Part shown: positions 8,612 through 16,615 of the stretch, piece after piece | How the letters are laid out: each line of letters starts with the position of its first letter | How positions within the stretch are numbered: the stretch's first letter is position 1 | From: Pseudomonadota bacterium | GTDB taxonomy: Bacteria; Pseudomonadota; Alphaproteobacteria; Rhizobiales; Rhizobiaceae | Length of the DNA: 64,000 nt | Assembly: GCA_020161665.1 (NCBI GenBank) | Contig: JAIUPA010000031.1 | Coordinates: 1-64,000 of the forward strand | Direction of reading: 5' to 3' | Program-made: the position numbers and the translations under genes | The notes under the pieces: generated by a model | Told to the model about the DNA's origin: nothing | The model's database searches: none | What the model saw: only the letters and a program-made list of their open reading frames with translations

Positions 8612-9547
8612 ATGGAAGCCCAACCCACGCTCGACCAGTTGCAGGTTTTTCTCGCCGTTGCCGAAACGGGAAGTTTTTCAGCCGCAGCGCGGCGGCTCAA
8701 CCGGGCGCAATCCGTCATCAGCTACGCGATTGCCAATCTGGAGGCCCAGCTTGAAGTCACGCTCTTTTCGCGTGGCACGGCGCGCCAGCCCGACCTGACC
8801 GAAGCAGGCCGCGCCCTTCTTTCCGATACGCGCCGCCTGATTGCCGATCTCGACGTGTTGCGCTCCCGGGCGAAATCCATCCGTCAGGGACTGGAGGGCG
8901 AGGTGTCGCTTGCCCTGTCAGTCATGGTGCCGAACGACATCGTGGTGACGGAACTGAAGAGCTTTCGGGCGGCGTTCCCGACCGTATCGCTCAACCTGTC
9001 CATCGGCGAGCTTGGCATGGTCATGGATATGGTGCTGAGCGGCAAGGCCGATATCGGCGTCGGAGGAACGCTCGCCAACCGCAGCGACGAGTTGAGTGTC
9101 GAAAAGATCGGCCATTCCTTCATGGTGCCGGTGGCCGCCGCCGATCATCCGCTCGCCAAACTGGATCGCCCGCTGACGCTGGCCGATGTGCGCGAAGAGG
9201 TGCAACTGGTCGTGACCGATGCCTCGGGCCTGACCAAGGGCCGCGACTTCAACGTCCTGTCCTATCATATCTGGCGGGTTGGCGACCTGCACACCAAGCA
9301 CATGCTGACACTTGGCGGGTTGGGCTGGGGCGGCCTTCCCGCCCCGCTGGTTGCCCGCGATATCAAGGCCGGGCGATTGGTGGTTCTGCCGCTCGATGCC
9401 TATCAGAGCGGCGAATATGCGATCAACGCCATTCACCGCATGGCCAGCCCGCCCGGACCGGCCGGACGCTGGCTGATCGACCGATTCCGGGCCAGACTTT
9501 CGGCCTGCCCTGCCCCGGACAATGTTCGCAAAGCCCTTTCGGCGTAA
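8612..9547 (+). CDS. LysR-family regulator divergent from azoR
   Basis: A 311-residue LysR-type regulator. Residues ~5-65 are the winged helix-turn-helix (LDQLQVFLAVAETGSFSAAARRLNRAQSVISYAIANLE); the remainder is the periplasmic-binding-protein-like effector domain (GEVSLALSVMVPNDIV ...). ATG at 8612 is preferred over the GTG at 8570, because the latter would start inside the inverted repeat and add 14 atypical residues. Its position suggests control of azoR, probably in response to a quinone or other electrophile. Confidence 0.88.
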   Translation: MEAQPTLDQLQVFLAVAETGSFSAAARRLNRAQSVISYAIANLEAQLEVTLFSRGTARQPDLTEAGRALLSDTRRLIADLDVLRSRAKSIRQGLEGEVSLALSVMVPNDIVVTELKSFRAAFPTVSLNLSIGELGMVMDMVLSGKADIGVGGTLANRSDELSVEKIGHSFMVPVAAADHPLAKLDRPLTLADVREEVQLVVTDASGLTKGRDFNVLSYHIWRVGDLHTKHMLTLGGLGWGGLPAPLVARDIKAGRLVVLPLDAYQSGEYAINAIHRMASPPGPAGRWLIDRFRARLSACPAPDNVRKALSA

Positions 9548-9691
9548 TTTTAAGCAAAGCGGCAAGGCCAGCGTAAGGTTTTTCGGGCAAAGACATCCGC
9601 GGGTTCGGTTGACAGGTGTCAGTCGCGTCATCATATCGACGCGCCGGGCGGATAGACAGTGCCCGTTGGCAGCGGCAACAAGGGAGAATAC

Positions 9692-10963
9692 ATGCTCGAG
9701 ATGGCGGTTCGCCGGTGGTTCAAGGCGGGGCTTTCCCCCGTTGAGGCCGGTTCGTTTCTCGACGCCCATGGCTCCCGCAGCGAGCAAAAGCCTGCGCGCC
9801 TGCGCACCATGGCAGGCCTTTTCCTCAGCGCCGCCAGTTTCAGCCTGTTTCACGAAGCCTTTTTTGACGAGCTGGCACTTGCCTCCCTCGCCCTTGCGGT
9901 TTTGAGCGCGCGTCAGCGGCAAATCGGGCTTTTTGCCGGAATTCCGCTCTCCCTTGATCGCGCACCGCTCGACCGGGCGGCCCATCCTCACGAGATTGCC
10001 GCGGCGACCGCCGTGATCGACCGGAGCGGGCAGGCCGACGCGCAACTCGTGCGCCTTGGCGACAAGCGCATTCTCTGGGCCGAAGATGGCGAGGCGTTCC
10101 TGATGTATGCGCGCCAGGGCGGCAAGCTTGTGGCCCTTTTCGATCCCGTTGGCCCGCGCGAAAGCTGGCCGGGGCTGGTGCGGGCTTTTCGCCAGATGGC
10201 ACGCAAACGCAACTGCATTCCGGTGTTCTATCAGGCCTCCGAGGCCCTGCTGTCGATCGATGGCATGCGCGGTATGCGCGCTGTGAAACTGGGCGAACTG
10301 GCCGAGATTGATCTTGCGACCTTCGACATGAAGGGGGGCGAGTGGGCCAATCTGCGCCGCGCCATCAACCGCGCCACCCGCGACGGCCTCACCTACGAAC
10401 TCGTGAGCCCCGAGGGCATTCCCGGCATCATGGCGGAGATCCGGGCCATTTCAGACGCCTGGCTTGCCCATGGCGGCACGCGCGAAAAGCGCTTTTCGCT
10501 GGGCGCTTTCGATCCGGCCTATGTGGCGAGCTTCCCGGTCGCTGTGGCGCGCATGGATGGCCATATCGTCGCTTTTGCAACGCTGCCAACCGCCGAACAA
10601 AGCCGCTCGGTCTTTGTCGATCTGATGCGCTTTTTGCCCGGTGCGCATCGCGGCGTGATGGATTTCCTCATCGTGCGCCTCATCGAGGATCTGAAAGCGC
10701 GCGGCCATGCGCGGCTCAATCTTGGCATGGCACCGCTTGCGGGCCTGAAACGGGCAAGCCTTTGGGATCGCTTCGGGCGCTTCGTCTCCGAGCACGGCAA
10801 TCGCTTCTACGGCTTCAAAGGCCTTTACAATTTCAAGGCCAAGTTCGATCCGCAATGGACGCCGCGCTACCTCATCGTGCCCGCAGGCACCAGCCCCTAT
10901 CTGGCCGCCACAGCCACGGCCATGCTGATTGCCGGTGGCTTCTCCGGCGTTTTCCGCAGATAA
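9692..10963 (+). CDS. Free-standing phosphatidylglycerol lysyltransferase-type domain (DUF2156)
   Basis: A protein of 423 residues matching the C-terminal catalytic half of MprF/LpiA (DUF2156, a tandem GNAT fold): ILWAEDGEAFLMYARQGGKLVALFDPVGP, then NLRRAINRATRDGLTYELV, then MRFLPGAHRGVMDFLIVRLIEDLKARGHARLNLGMAPLAGL and YNFKAKFDPQWTPRYLI. MprF-type enzymes move an amino acid from aminoacyl-tRNA to phosphatidylglycerol. The large N-terminal flippase domain of classical MprF/LpiA is missing; only one or two weak hydrophobic stretches remain (~40-70 and the C-terminus). ATG at 9692 follows a good AAGGGAGA site; an upstream GTG at 9659 is possible. Lipid specificity is unknown. Confidence 0.8.
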   Translation: MLEMAVRRWFKAGLSPVEAGSFLDAHGSRSEQKPARLRTMAGLFLSAASFSLFHEAFFDELALASLALAVLSARQRQIGLFAGIPLSLDRAPLDRAAHPHEIAAATAVIDRSGQADAQLVRLGDKRILWAEDGEAFLMYARQGGKLVALFDPVGPRESWPGLVRAFRQMARKRNCIPVFYQASEALLSIDGMRGMRAVKLGELAEIDLATFDMKGGEWANLRRAINRATRDGLTYELVSPEGIPGIMAEIRAISDAWLAHGGTREKRFSLGAFDPAYVASFPVAVARMDGHIVAFATLPTAEQSRSVFVDLMRFLPGAHRGVMDFLIVRLIEDLKARGHARLNLGMAPLAGLKRASLWDRFGRFVSEHGNRFYGFKGLYNFKAKFDPQWTPRYLIVPAGTSPYLAATATAMLIAGGFSGVFRR

Positions 10964-11160
10964 CACCAGACCGCCTCTCATTAAATTATTTTTCCCTGAA
11001 TGCACATTGCCGCTTGAAATTCGCCAATTCTGCGCGAATTCTTCCAAAAGGCTGAACCAGCGCGGGAAAAATGATTGCAAATTGAACAAAAACGCGGCAA
11101 CCCGCTTGAAAAATCGACGGACAACAGCTTTCTTGGATGACAGCCTGAGGAGACGCCTTA

Positions 11161-11823
11161 ATGACAAAATCGACTGCGCCGGGCGAAGTGTTGCCGTTCC
11201 AGAATCCGCATGCGGTGCGCGACGATGCTCGCGACAACAATCTTGAACGCGCCATCGGCCATGAAGTGCGCACCCTGCGCAAGAAGCTCGGCATTACCGG
11301 CGCAGACCTTGCCTCGGCCACCGGCATTTCGCTGGGCATGCTGTCCAAGATCGAAAACGGCAATACCTCGCCGTCTCTCACCACGCTGCAATCGCTGGCG
11401 CAGGCGTTGGGCGTGCCGGTGACGGCCTTCTTCCGCCGTTTTGAGGAACAGCACGACGCCGTTTTCGTCAAGGCAGGCGAAGGCATTGAACTGGAACGCC
11501 GCGGCACGCGCGCTGGCCACCAGTACAATCTGCTCGGCCATATCGGCAACAACACCGCAGGCGTGGTGGTGGAGCCCTACCTGATCACGCTTTCGACCGG
11601 CTCGGACGTGTTCCCGACCTTCCAGCATGAAGGTCTCGAATTCCTCTATATGCTCGAAGGCGAAGTGCAGTATCGCCACGGCGACAAGCTTTACCCGATG
11701 GAGCCGGGCGACAGCCTGTTCTTCGATGCCGATGCACCGCACGGCCCGGAAGTGCTGACCAAGCTGCCCGCCCGCTTCCTGTCGATCATCTGTTATCCGG
11801 AAAAAGCGCGCAGCCGCCGCTAA
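11161..11823 (+). CDS. XRE-family regulator with cupin sensor domain
   Basis: A 220-residue regulator. Residues ~28-85 are an HTH_XRE fold (IGHEVRTLRKKLGITGADLASATGISLGMLSKIENG); residues ~135-210 are a cupin (HEGLEFLYMLEGEVQYRHGD ... MEPGDSLFFDADAPHGPE) that should bind a small ligand or metal. This PuuR-like architecture usually represses amine or amino-acid catabolism. Its position directly ahead of the Amt-Tdm block suggests it controls methylated-amine genes (inference). Confidence 0.88.
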   Translation: MTKSTAPGEVLPFQNPHAVRDDARDNNLERAIGHEVRTLRKKLGITGADLASATGISLGMLSKIENGNTSPSLTTLQSLAQALGVPVTAFFRRFEEQHDAVFVKAGEGIELERRGTRAGHQYNLLGHIGNNTAGVVVEPYLITLSTGSDVFPTFQHEGLEFLYMLEGEVQYRHGDKLYPMEPGDSLFFDADAPHGPEVLTKLPARFLSIICYPEKARSRR

Positions 11824-11859
11824 GGCCGCTCTGCGGAACGCATCAGAGCGCAATATGAC

Positions 11860-11896
11860 GCCCTTCGCCTACGGCTTCGTTGCGAAGGGCTTTTTA
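11860..11896 (+). terminator. Rho-independent terminator after the XRE-cupin gene
   Basis: GCCCTTCGC (11860-11868) pairs with GCGAAGGGC (11882-11890), followed by TTTTTA. Confidence 0.85.
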
Positions 11897-12089
11897 TTTC
11901 AATGCGTTAAGCCCAGACCGGACACAATTGATCATACCACAATCACGAACGCGTGATGTGACAAATCGTCGCTATGAAATTTCAAAAACCGCCTGTAACT
12001 TCATTCGGGGTCACATAATTTTCCCGACAAGAAAATATCTGGGCGGAAATGCTGCGAGGAGCCAACCAAAAAATTGGGGAACTCTCGCC

Positions 12090-13433
12090 ATGAATGAAAC
12101 GACCACGGATGTGGCGGCCAAGATAGAAGCGCTGGAAAAGTCGCTTGCCATGGCCAACACGCTGAACTCCGAAATCTTTTACTGGTGGTGCACCGCGCTG
12201 ATGGTGGCCATTCACGCTGGCTTCCTGGCCTATGAAATGGGTGCGTCGCGTTCCAAGAATGCGCTGGCCTCGGGCATCAAGAATATCCTTGCCTTCGCTT
12301 TCATCGTTCCCACCTTTTATTATGTCGGCTGGTGGATTTATCTCGCTTTCCCGACCGGCCTCACCATTTCGGAAGCCGCATCCGCTGGCCTTCCGTGGTC
12401 TGCCAATATGGGTCCGAACGTCTCCGACCACGCCTCGGGTGTGTTCTATGCAGCCTTCACGCTCTTTGCCGCCACGACGGCCTCGATCATGTCCGGTTCG
12501 GCCATCGAGCGTATCCGTATTTCCGGCTTCACCATTCTCGCCGTCATTCTCGGCTCGGTGGTGTGGAACCTCGGTGCGGCCTGGGGCTGGCATCCGCAGG
12601 GCTGGCTGACGACCAAGTTCGGCCTGCACGATACGGCGGCTGCCGGTTGCGTGCACACGGTTGCCGGCTTCTTCACGCTCGGCGTTCTGATCAACCTCGG
12701 CCCGCGCATCGGTCGCTACAATGCCGATGGCTCGATCAACGAAATCACCGGCCATTCCATGCCGATGTCGCTGATCGGCCTGATGCTCATCGTCATGGGC
12801 TTCTTCGGCTTCCTCGGCGGCTGCATCATCTACACGGCTGACGGCTGGACGACGATCTATAACACGCCGACCAACCTTTCGGCCTTCGCCTTCAACACGC
12901 TTCTCGGCGTGGCGGGTGGCATGATCGGCACCTACCTCGTGACCCGCGATCCGTTCTGGATGATGTCCGGCGCGCTCGTTGGCGTCATTGCCTCCGGCTC
13001 GGGCCTTGATGTCTACTATCCGGGACTAACCTTCATCAACTCGTTCCTGGCCGGTTGCGTCATTCCGAAGGTCAACGACATCATCATCCGCAAGTTCAAG
13101 ATCGATGATGCCGTGGGCGCGGTTGCCGTGCATGGTTTCACCGGCATCTGGGGCCTCGTCTCGATGGGTGTTCTGGCCGCCGGTTATCCGAACATCGAAG
13201 GTCCTGCCGTCTCCCTGATGGGTCAGGTTGCCTCGGCCATCGTCTTCGTGCTGCTCGGCTTCATCCCCGGTTACGTCTTCTCCTTCGCGCTGAAGATGGT
13301 CGGCCTGCTGCGCGCCAGCCCGGATGCCGAACTGGTCGGTCTCGACAAGACGGAAGTTCCGGCTCTTGCCTATCCGGAATCGCATATTCCGGCCTTCGCC
13401 CAGCCTGAACCGCACGTTTCGCCTGCCGAATAA
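12090..13433 (+). CDS. Ammonium/methylammonium transporter (Amt family)
   Basis: A 447-residue inner-membrane channel with 11 predicted helices. Both pore histidines of the Amt twin-His site are kept: GCVHTVAGFFTLG in helix 5 and VAVHGFTGIWGL near helix 10. ATG at 12090 follows TTGGGGA; the open frame upstream to 11880 overlaps the preceding terminator and is rejected. Unlike the nitrogen-regulated amtB there is no adjacent glnK. Instead it lies in front of a small membrane protein and Tdm, so methylated amines or released ammonium are plausible substrates (inference). It has a hydrophilic, proline-rich C-terminal tail (residues ~415-447). Confidence 0.88.
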   Translation: MNETTTDVAAKIEALEKSLAMANTLNSEIFYWWCTALMVAIHAGFLAYEMGASRSKNALASGIKNILAFAFIVPTFYYVGWWIYLAFPTGLTISEAASAGLPWSANMGPNVSDHASGVFYAAFTLFAATTASIMSGSAIERIRISGFTILAVILGSVVWNLGAAWGWHPQGWLTTKFGLHDTAAAGCVHTVAGFFTLGVLINLGPRIGRYNADGSINEITGHSMPMSLIGLMLIVMGFFGFLGGCIIYTADGWTTIYNTPTNLSAFAFNTLLGVAGGMIGTYLVTRDPFWMMSGALVGVIASGSGLDVYYPGLTFINSFLAGCVIPKVNDIIIRKFKIDDAVGAVAVHGFTGIWGLVSMGVLAAGYPNIEGPAVSLMGQVASAIVFVLLGFIPGYVFSFALKMVGLLRASPDAELVGLDKTEVPALAYPESHIPAFAQPEPHVSPAE

Positions 13434-13456
13434 GCCACGTTTTCAAGGAGAACACG

Positions 13457-13633
13457 ATGAACACTGCTCCGATCACCACCTGGGAAGGCGTGGAAGCCTA
13501 TTTCACGCTGGCCGACAAGCCCGCCACGCTGATGATCATCTGCGCGCTCGGCGTTCTGGCCGGTGCCTACACGCTGGTCAGCATGATCCGGCATGAAAAT
13601 GCCTGCTACAATTACACCAAGAAGAAGCACTGA
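13457..13633 (+). CDS. 58-residue single-span membrane protein between amt and tdm
   Basis: A short gene with an AAGGAG ribosome-binding site at 13445-13450, ATG at 13457 and TGA at 13631-13633, starting 23 bp after the Amt stop. The product has a polar N-terminus (MNTAPITTWEGVEAYF), one hydrophobic helix (~residues 24-43, TLMIICALGVLAGAYTLVSM) and a short basic tail (YTKKKH). I do not recognise a family. The tight spacing, good translation start and codon use like its neighbours support a real gene, perhaps an accessory subunit of the transporter (inference). Confidence 0.78.
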   Translation: MNTAPITTWEGVEAYFTLADKPATLMIICALGVLAGAYTLVSMIRHENACYNYTKKKH

Positions 13634-13651
13634 GTTCCCACCCGGTGCTAT

Positions 13652-13688
13652 TCTGGCCTCCCGGCTTCACGGTCGGGGGGCTTTTTGA
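13652..13688 (+). terminator. Probable terminator after the small membrane protein
   Basis: An imperfect GC-rich stem (GCCTCCCGG..GGTCGGGGGGC) is followed by TTTTT. It separates the amt-small protein unit from tdm. Confidence 0.65.
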
Positions 13689-13767
13689 TGGGCGAAACGA
13701 TGTTGAGCGGCCCTCTTCACAACTATTTTAAGTAAATTTATTTTCACCTTAGGCAAGTTTTTCTTTA

Positions 13768-13785
13768 CAAAGCGCAACCGCTTTG
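13768..13785 (+). promoter_or_regulatory. Perfect inverted repeat in the tdm promoter
   Basis: CAAAGCG (13768-13774), CAAC, CGCTTTG (13779-13785), about 46 bp before the tdm start and just downstream of AT-rich promoter-like sequence. It is a candidate operator, possibly for the XRE-cupin regulator; no second copy was noticed upstream of amt. Confidence 0.45.
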
Positions 13786-13831
13786 CCAGTATGGCTCACG
13801 AAAAAGAGCATCATAGCCGAGAGGAGGCGAC

Positions 13832-16201
13832 ATGCAGGATCGAGAGACGTCTGCGCTTCTGGCGCGACCCGTTCCCGGCAGTATTCTGCGTTATCCGAGC
13901 CGCCCGGCTTTGCCCGCCAATGTTCAGCGCTACAAGGTGCGTGGCGGCGGATCACTGACCATTCCTGTGGCGGCTGGCGATCATGTGACGCTGAAGGACA
14001 GCGAAGGCATGCAGGCCTGTGAGCTGACCTTCCTTTCGCCGGATGGCCGCTTTTCCGATCATGGTCTTGGCACATCCTTCACCTCGTCCGCCGATGGGTT
14101 GAAGGCCATTCTGGCCGCCCGTGATGAAAGTGCGGCCCGCGTGCGTCTGGCCATTGCCCGGCGCGGTGGTGATCTGGCAACCGTCCGCGCTCTTCGCCTG
14201 TTTGGCGGCCAGTCACGCCCGGGTGAGACGGCGGAATTTACGGTTCAGGCCGATGGTCTTTTGATCATCGCCGCCCCCGGCAACAGCATGACGCCGGACG
14301 AGCAGGCCACGCTCACCGAAATCGAAGTGCGCGTGCGCCGGACCAAGATCGAGCGCAGCTATGAAAGCCTGCTGCCGGAGCCGCTGGCCGACCCGCTGCA
14401 GGACATGCGCATTCGTGCCGCGACCGCCAAGGCCTACTTTGTGCGCGCCGGTGAATATATCCAGATCCTTGATGTTCAGGGCCGCCAGTGCACCGACTTT
14501 CAGGCCTTTTCGGCCCGCAAGCTGGACAAGGGGCTGGAACTGGCGCTCGATTCCACCGTCACGCGCACGCTGCTCGGGCGCAGCTACCCGACGCCCGGCC
14601 TGCCCTCCAAGGCCTTTGACCGGGATTTCGAGCCGCTGGTCGAGATCGTGCAGGATACGGTGGGCCGTCACGACGCCTTCGCGACCGCCTGCAACGCGCG
14701 CTATTATGACGACATGGGTTATCCGGGCCACATCAACTGCACGGATAATTTCAACGGCGAACTCGACCCCTACGGCATCAAGCCGCGCAAGGGTTGGGAG
14801 GCGCTGAACTTCTTCTACAACACCCATGTCGATCATCATAACCAGCTTTACCTCGACGAGCCGTGGTCACGGCCGGGCGATTATGTGCTGATGAAGGCGC
14901 TGACGGACATTGTCTGTGTCTCGTCGTCCTGCCCCGATGACATCGACGCCGCCAATGGATGGGACCCGACGGACATCCATGTGCGCACCTATTCCGCTGA
15001 AAAGACGTTCACGAGAGCTGTAGCCTATCGCATGACCCCAGATGCTGACGCCGAACTGACGCGGGAAACCGCCTTCCACTCCAGCCTTGCCCCGATGACG
15101 CGCGATTTCACCGAATATCGCGGCTACTGGCTGGCCAACCGCTTTGCCACCAGCGGGCCGATCGAGGAATATTGGGCGTGCCGCGAGGCGGCTGCCGTGA
15201 TCGACCTTTCGCCGCTGCGCAAATTCGAAATCACCGGGCCGGATTCCGAAGCGCTGATGCAATATTGCCTGACGCGTGACATGCGCAAGCTGACCACGGG
15301 TCAGGTCGTCTATTCGGCCATGTGCTACGAGCACGGCGGCATGGTGGATGACGGCACGCTGTTTCGCCTTGGCGACCATAATTTCCGCTGGATCGGCGGC
15401 GACGACTATTCCGGCGTGTGGTTGCGCAAGGTGGCGGAAGAAAAGGGTTTTCACGCCTGGGTTCGCTCCTCCACCGACCAGCTGCACAATATCGCCGTGC
15501 AGGGGCCGAAGAGCCGCGACATCCTGAAAGACCTATTCTGGACCGCTCCGCGCCAGCCAACCGTTGAAGAACTGGGTTGGTTCCGCTTCACCATCGGTCG
15601 CATCGGCGGCTTTGAAGGCGTGCCGGTCGTCATCTCGCGCACGGGCTATACCGGCGAGCTTGGCTATGAAATCTTCTGCCATCCGAAGGATGCTCCGGCG
15701 GTGTTCAAGGCCGTTTACGAGGCGGGCGAACCGCATGGCCTGAAGCCCATGGGCCTTCAGGCGCTCGACATGCTGCGCATCGAAGCGGGGCTGATCTTTG
15801 CCGGTTACGATTTCGACGACCAGACGGACCCGTTCGAGGCGGGCATCGGCTTTACCGTGCCGCTGAAATCCAAGCAGGACGACTTCATCGGTCGCGAGGC
15901 GCTTTTGAAACGCAAGGAACATCCGCGCTGGAAATTCGTCGGCCTCGACATTGCCGCCAACGAGACGGTTGGCCATGGCGATTGCCTGCATATCGGCCGC
16001 GCCCAGATCGGCGTCGTCACGTCTTCCACCCACTCGCCGTTCCTCGGCAAGAACATCGCGCTGGCGCGTGTCGACGTGACCCATGCCGCCGTGGGCACGG
16101 AAATCGAGGTGGGCAAGCTTGACGGCCAGCAGAAGCGTATTCCCGCCGTCATCGTGCCGCTGTCGCATTACGACCCGGAAAAGACGCGCCCGCGCTCCTG
16201 A
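13832..16201 (+). CDS. tdm: Trimethylamine N-oxide demethylase (DUF1989-GcvT fusion)
   Basis: A 789-residue cytoplasmic enzyme with the architecture known for Tdm: an N-terminal region with DUF1989 (residues ~1-400) fused to a GcvT/T-protein tetrahydrofolate-binding domain (~415-789). Tdm splits trimethylamine N-oxide into dimethylamine and formaldehyde. The DUF1989 part shows GRQCTDFQAF (C220), GHINCTDNFNGELDPYG (C303) and CVSSSCPDDIDAANGWDPTD (C362, C367), which probably supply the reported zinc site. The GcvT part shows REAAAVIDLSPLRKFEITGPD and SRTGYTGELGYEIF. GAGAGGAGG precedes the ATG. Context (Amt, and tmm and a dimethylamine oxygenase 45 kb away) supports Tdm rather than dimethylglycine or sarcosine demethylases. 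Confidence 0.85.
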   Translation: MQDRETSALLARPVPGSILRYPSRPALPANVQRYKVRGGGSLTIPVAAGDHVTLKDSEGMQACELTFLSPDGRFSDHGLGTSFTSSADGLKAILAARDESAARVRLAIARRGGDLATVRALRLFGGQSRPGETAEFTVQADGLLIIAAPGNSMTPDEQATLTEIEVRVRRTKIERSYESLLPEPLADPLQDMRIRAATAKAYFVRAGEYIQILDVQGRQCTDFQAFSARKLDKGLELALDSTVTRTLLGRSYPTPGLPSKAFDRDFEPLVEIVQDTVGRHDAFATACNARYYDDMGYPGHINCTDNFNGELDPYGIKPRKGWEALNFFYNTHVDHHNQLYLDEPWSRPGDYVLMKALTDIVCVSSSCPDDIDAANGWDPTDIHVRTYSAEKTFTRAVAYRMTPDADAELTRETAFHSSLAPMTRDFTEYRGYWLANRFATSGPIEEYWACREAAAVIDLSPLRKFEITGPDSEALMQYCLTRDMRKLTTGQVVYSAMCYEHGGMVDDGTLFRLGDHNFRWIGGDDYSGVWLRKVAEEKGFHAWVRSSTDQLHNIAVQGPKSRDILKDLFWTAPRQPTVEELGWFRFTIGRIGGFEGVPVVISRTGYTGELGYEIFCHPKDAPAVFKAVYEAGEPHGLKPMGLQALDMLRIEAGLIFAGYDFDDQTDPFEAGIGFTVPLKSKQDDFIGREALLKRKEHPRWKFVGLDIAANETVGHGDCLHIGRAQIGVVTSSTHSPFLGKNIALARVDVTHAAVGTEIEVGKLDGQQKRIPAVIVPLSHYDPEKTRPRS

Positions 16202-16237
16202 CCAACCCATTTTCCCCGCCAGTCCCCTGGCACTATC

Positions 16238-16272
16238 GCCCGGCAGAAACACCCGTTTCTCCGGGCTTTTTT
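16238..16272 (+). terminator. Rho-independent terminator of tdm
   Basis: GCCCGG-c-AGAAAC (16238-16250) pairs with GTTTCT-CCGGGC (16255-16266), followed by TTTTTT. Confidence 0.9.
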
Positions 16273-16370
16273 CGTGGCGGAAGACGGCGATGGCCTTGAT
16301 TGAAACACACCCCGGCAAAATGACACGATGCCGACCGGATAGAGCAAGGAATTCGGGCATAGCTGGGGGC

Positions 16371-16450
16371 GCAAGAACCGTCTTGATCACGGGCGCCCGC
16401 GCGCCTGTTGCGCTGCATCTTGCCCGGCTATTTCATGGGGCGGGATGGCG
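16371..16450 (+). pseudogene. Remnant of an ATP-grasp-type enzyme N-terminus
   Basis: Translation in frame from 16371 gives RTVLITGARAPVALHLARLF then HGAGW. This is the typical N-terminal Rossmann-like strand-helix of a family of ATP-grasp/carbamoyl-phosphate-synthase-like proteins (VLITGARAPVAL.LAR.F..AGH). It has no ATG or ribosome-binding site and the similarity stops after about 27 codons, so it reads as a decayed fragment. Recognition is from memory of the family motif only. Confidence 0.45.
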
Positions 16451-16615
16451 CGAAACATCATGCCCTGCACGCGGCGGTCAGTGGAAATTTCAACGCTTCG
16501 CCCCATATTGTTTGGATTGCCAGCGACCGGCGCTCGCGAGCCTGCTCTGCCAGATTGCCGGTCCAGCCTGTTTGCCGGATGCGCCCCCCGCTGCCGGTTT
16601 CCCATGAGGTATGAC

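Larger units (their letters stand above)
16202..16615. other. Gap between tdm and the aldo-keto reductase
   Basis: A 414-bp stretch without an intact gene. It holds the tdm terminator (16238-16272) and, at 16371-16450, a short plus-strand segment resembling the start of an ATP-grasp enzyme, annotated separately. No other convincing feature was seen. Confidence 0.6.

Noticed and set aside
11880-12089. N-terminal extension of the Amt-type transporter
   Set aside because: It would begin inside the preceding terminator and adds ~70 residues unlike any Amt; ATG at 12090 has a good ribosome-binding site.
13832-16201. Carboxyguanidine deiminase or dimethylglycine dehydrogenase-type fusion
   Set aside because: DUF1989 and GcvT domains occur in those systems too, but the exact DUF1989-GcvT fusion of ~790 residues with Amt nearby and tmm/dmm in the window fits Tdm best.
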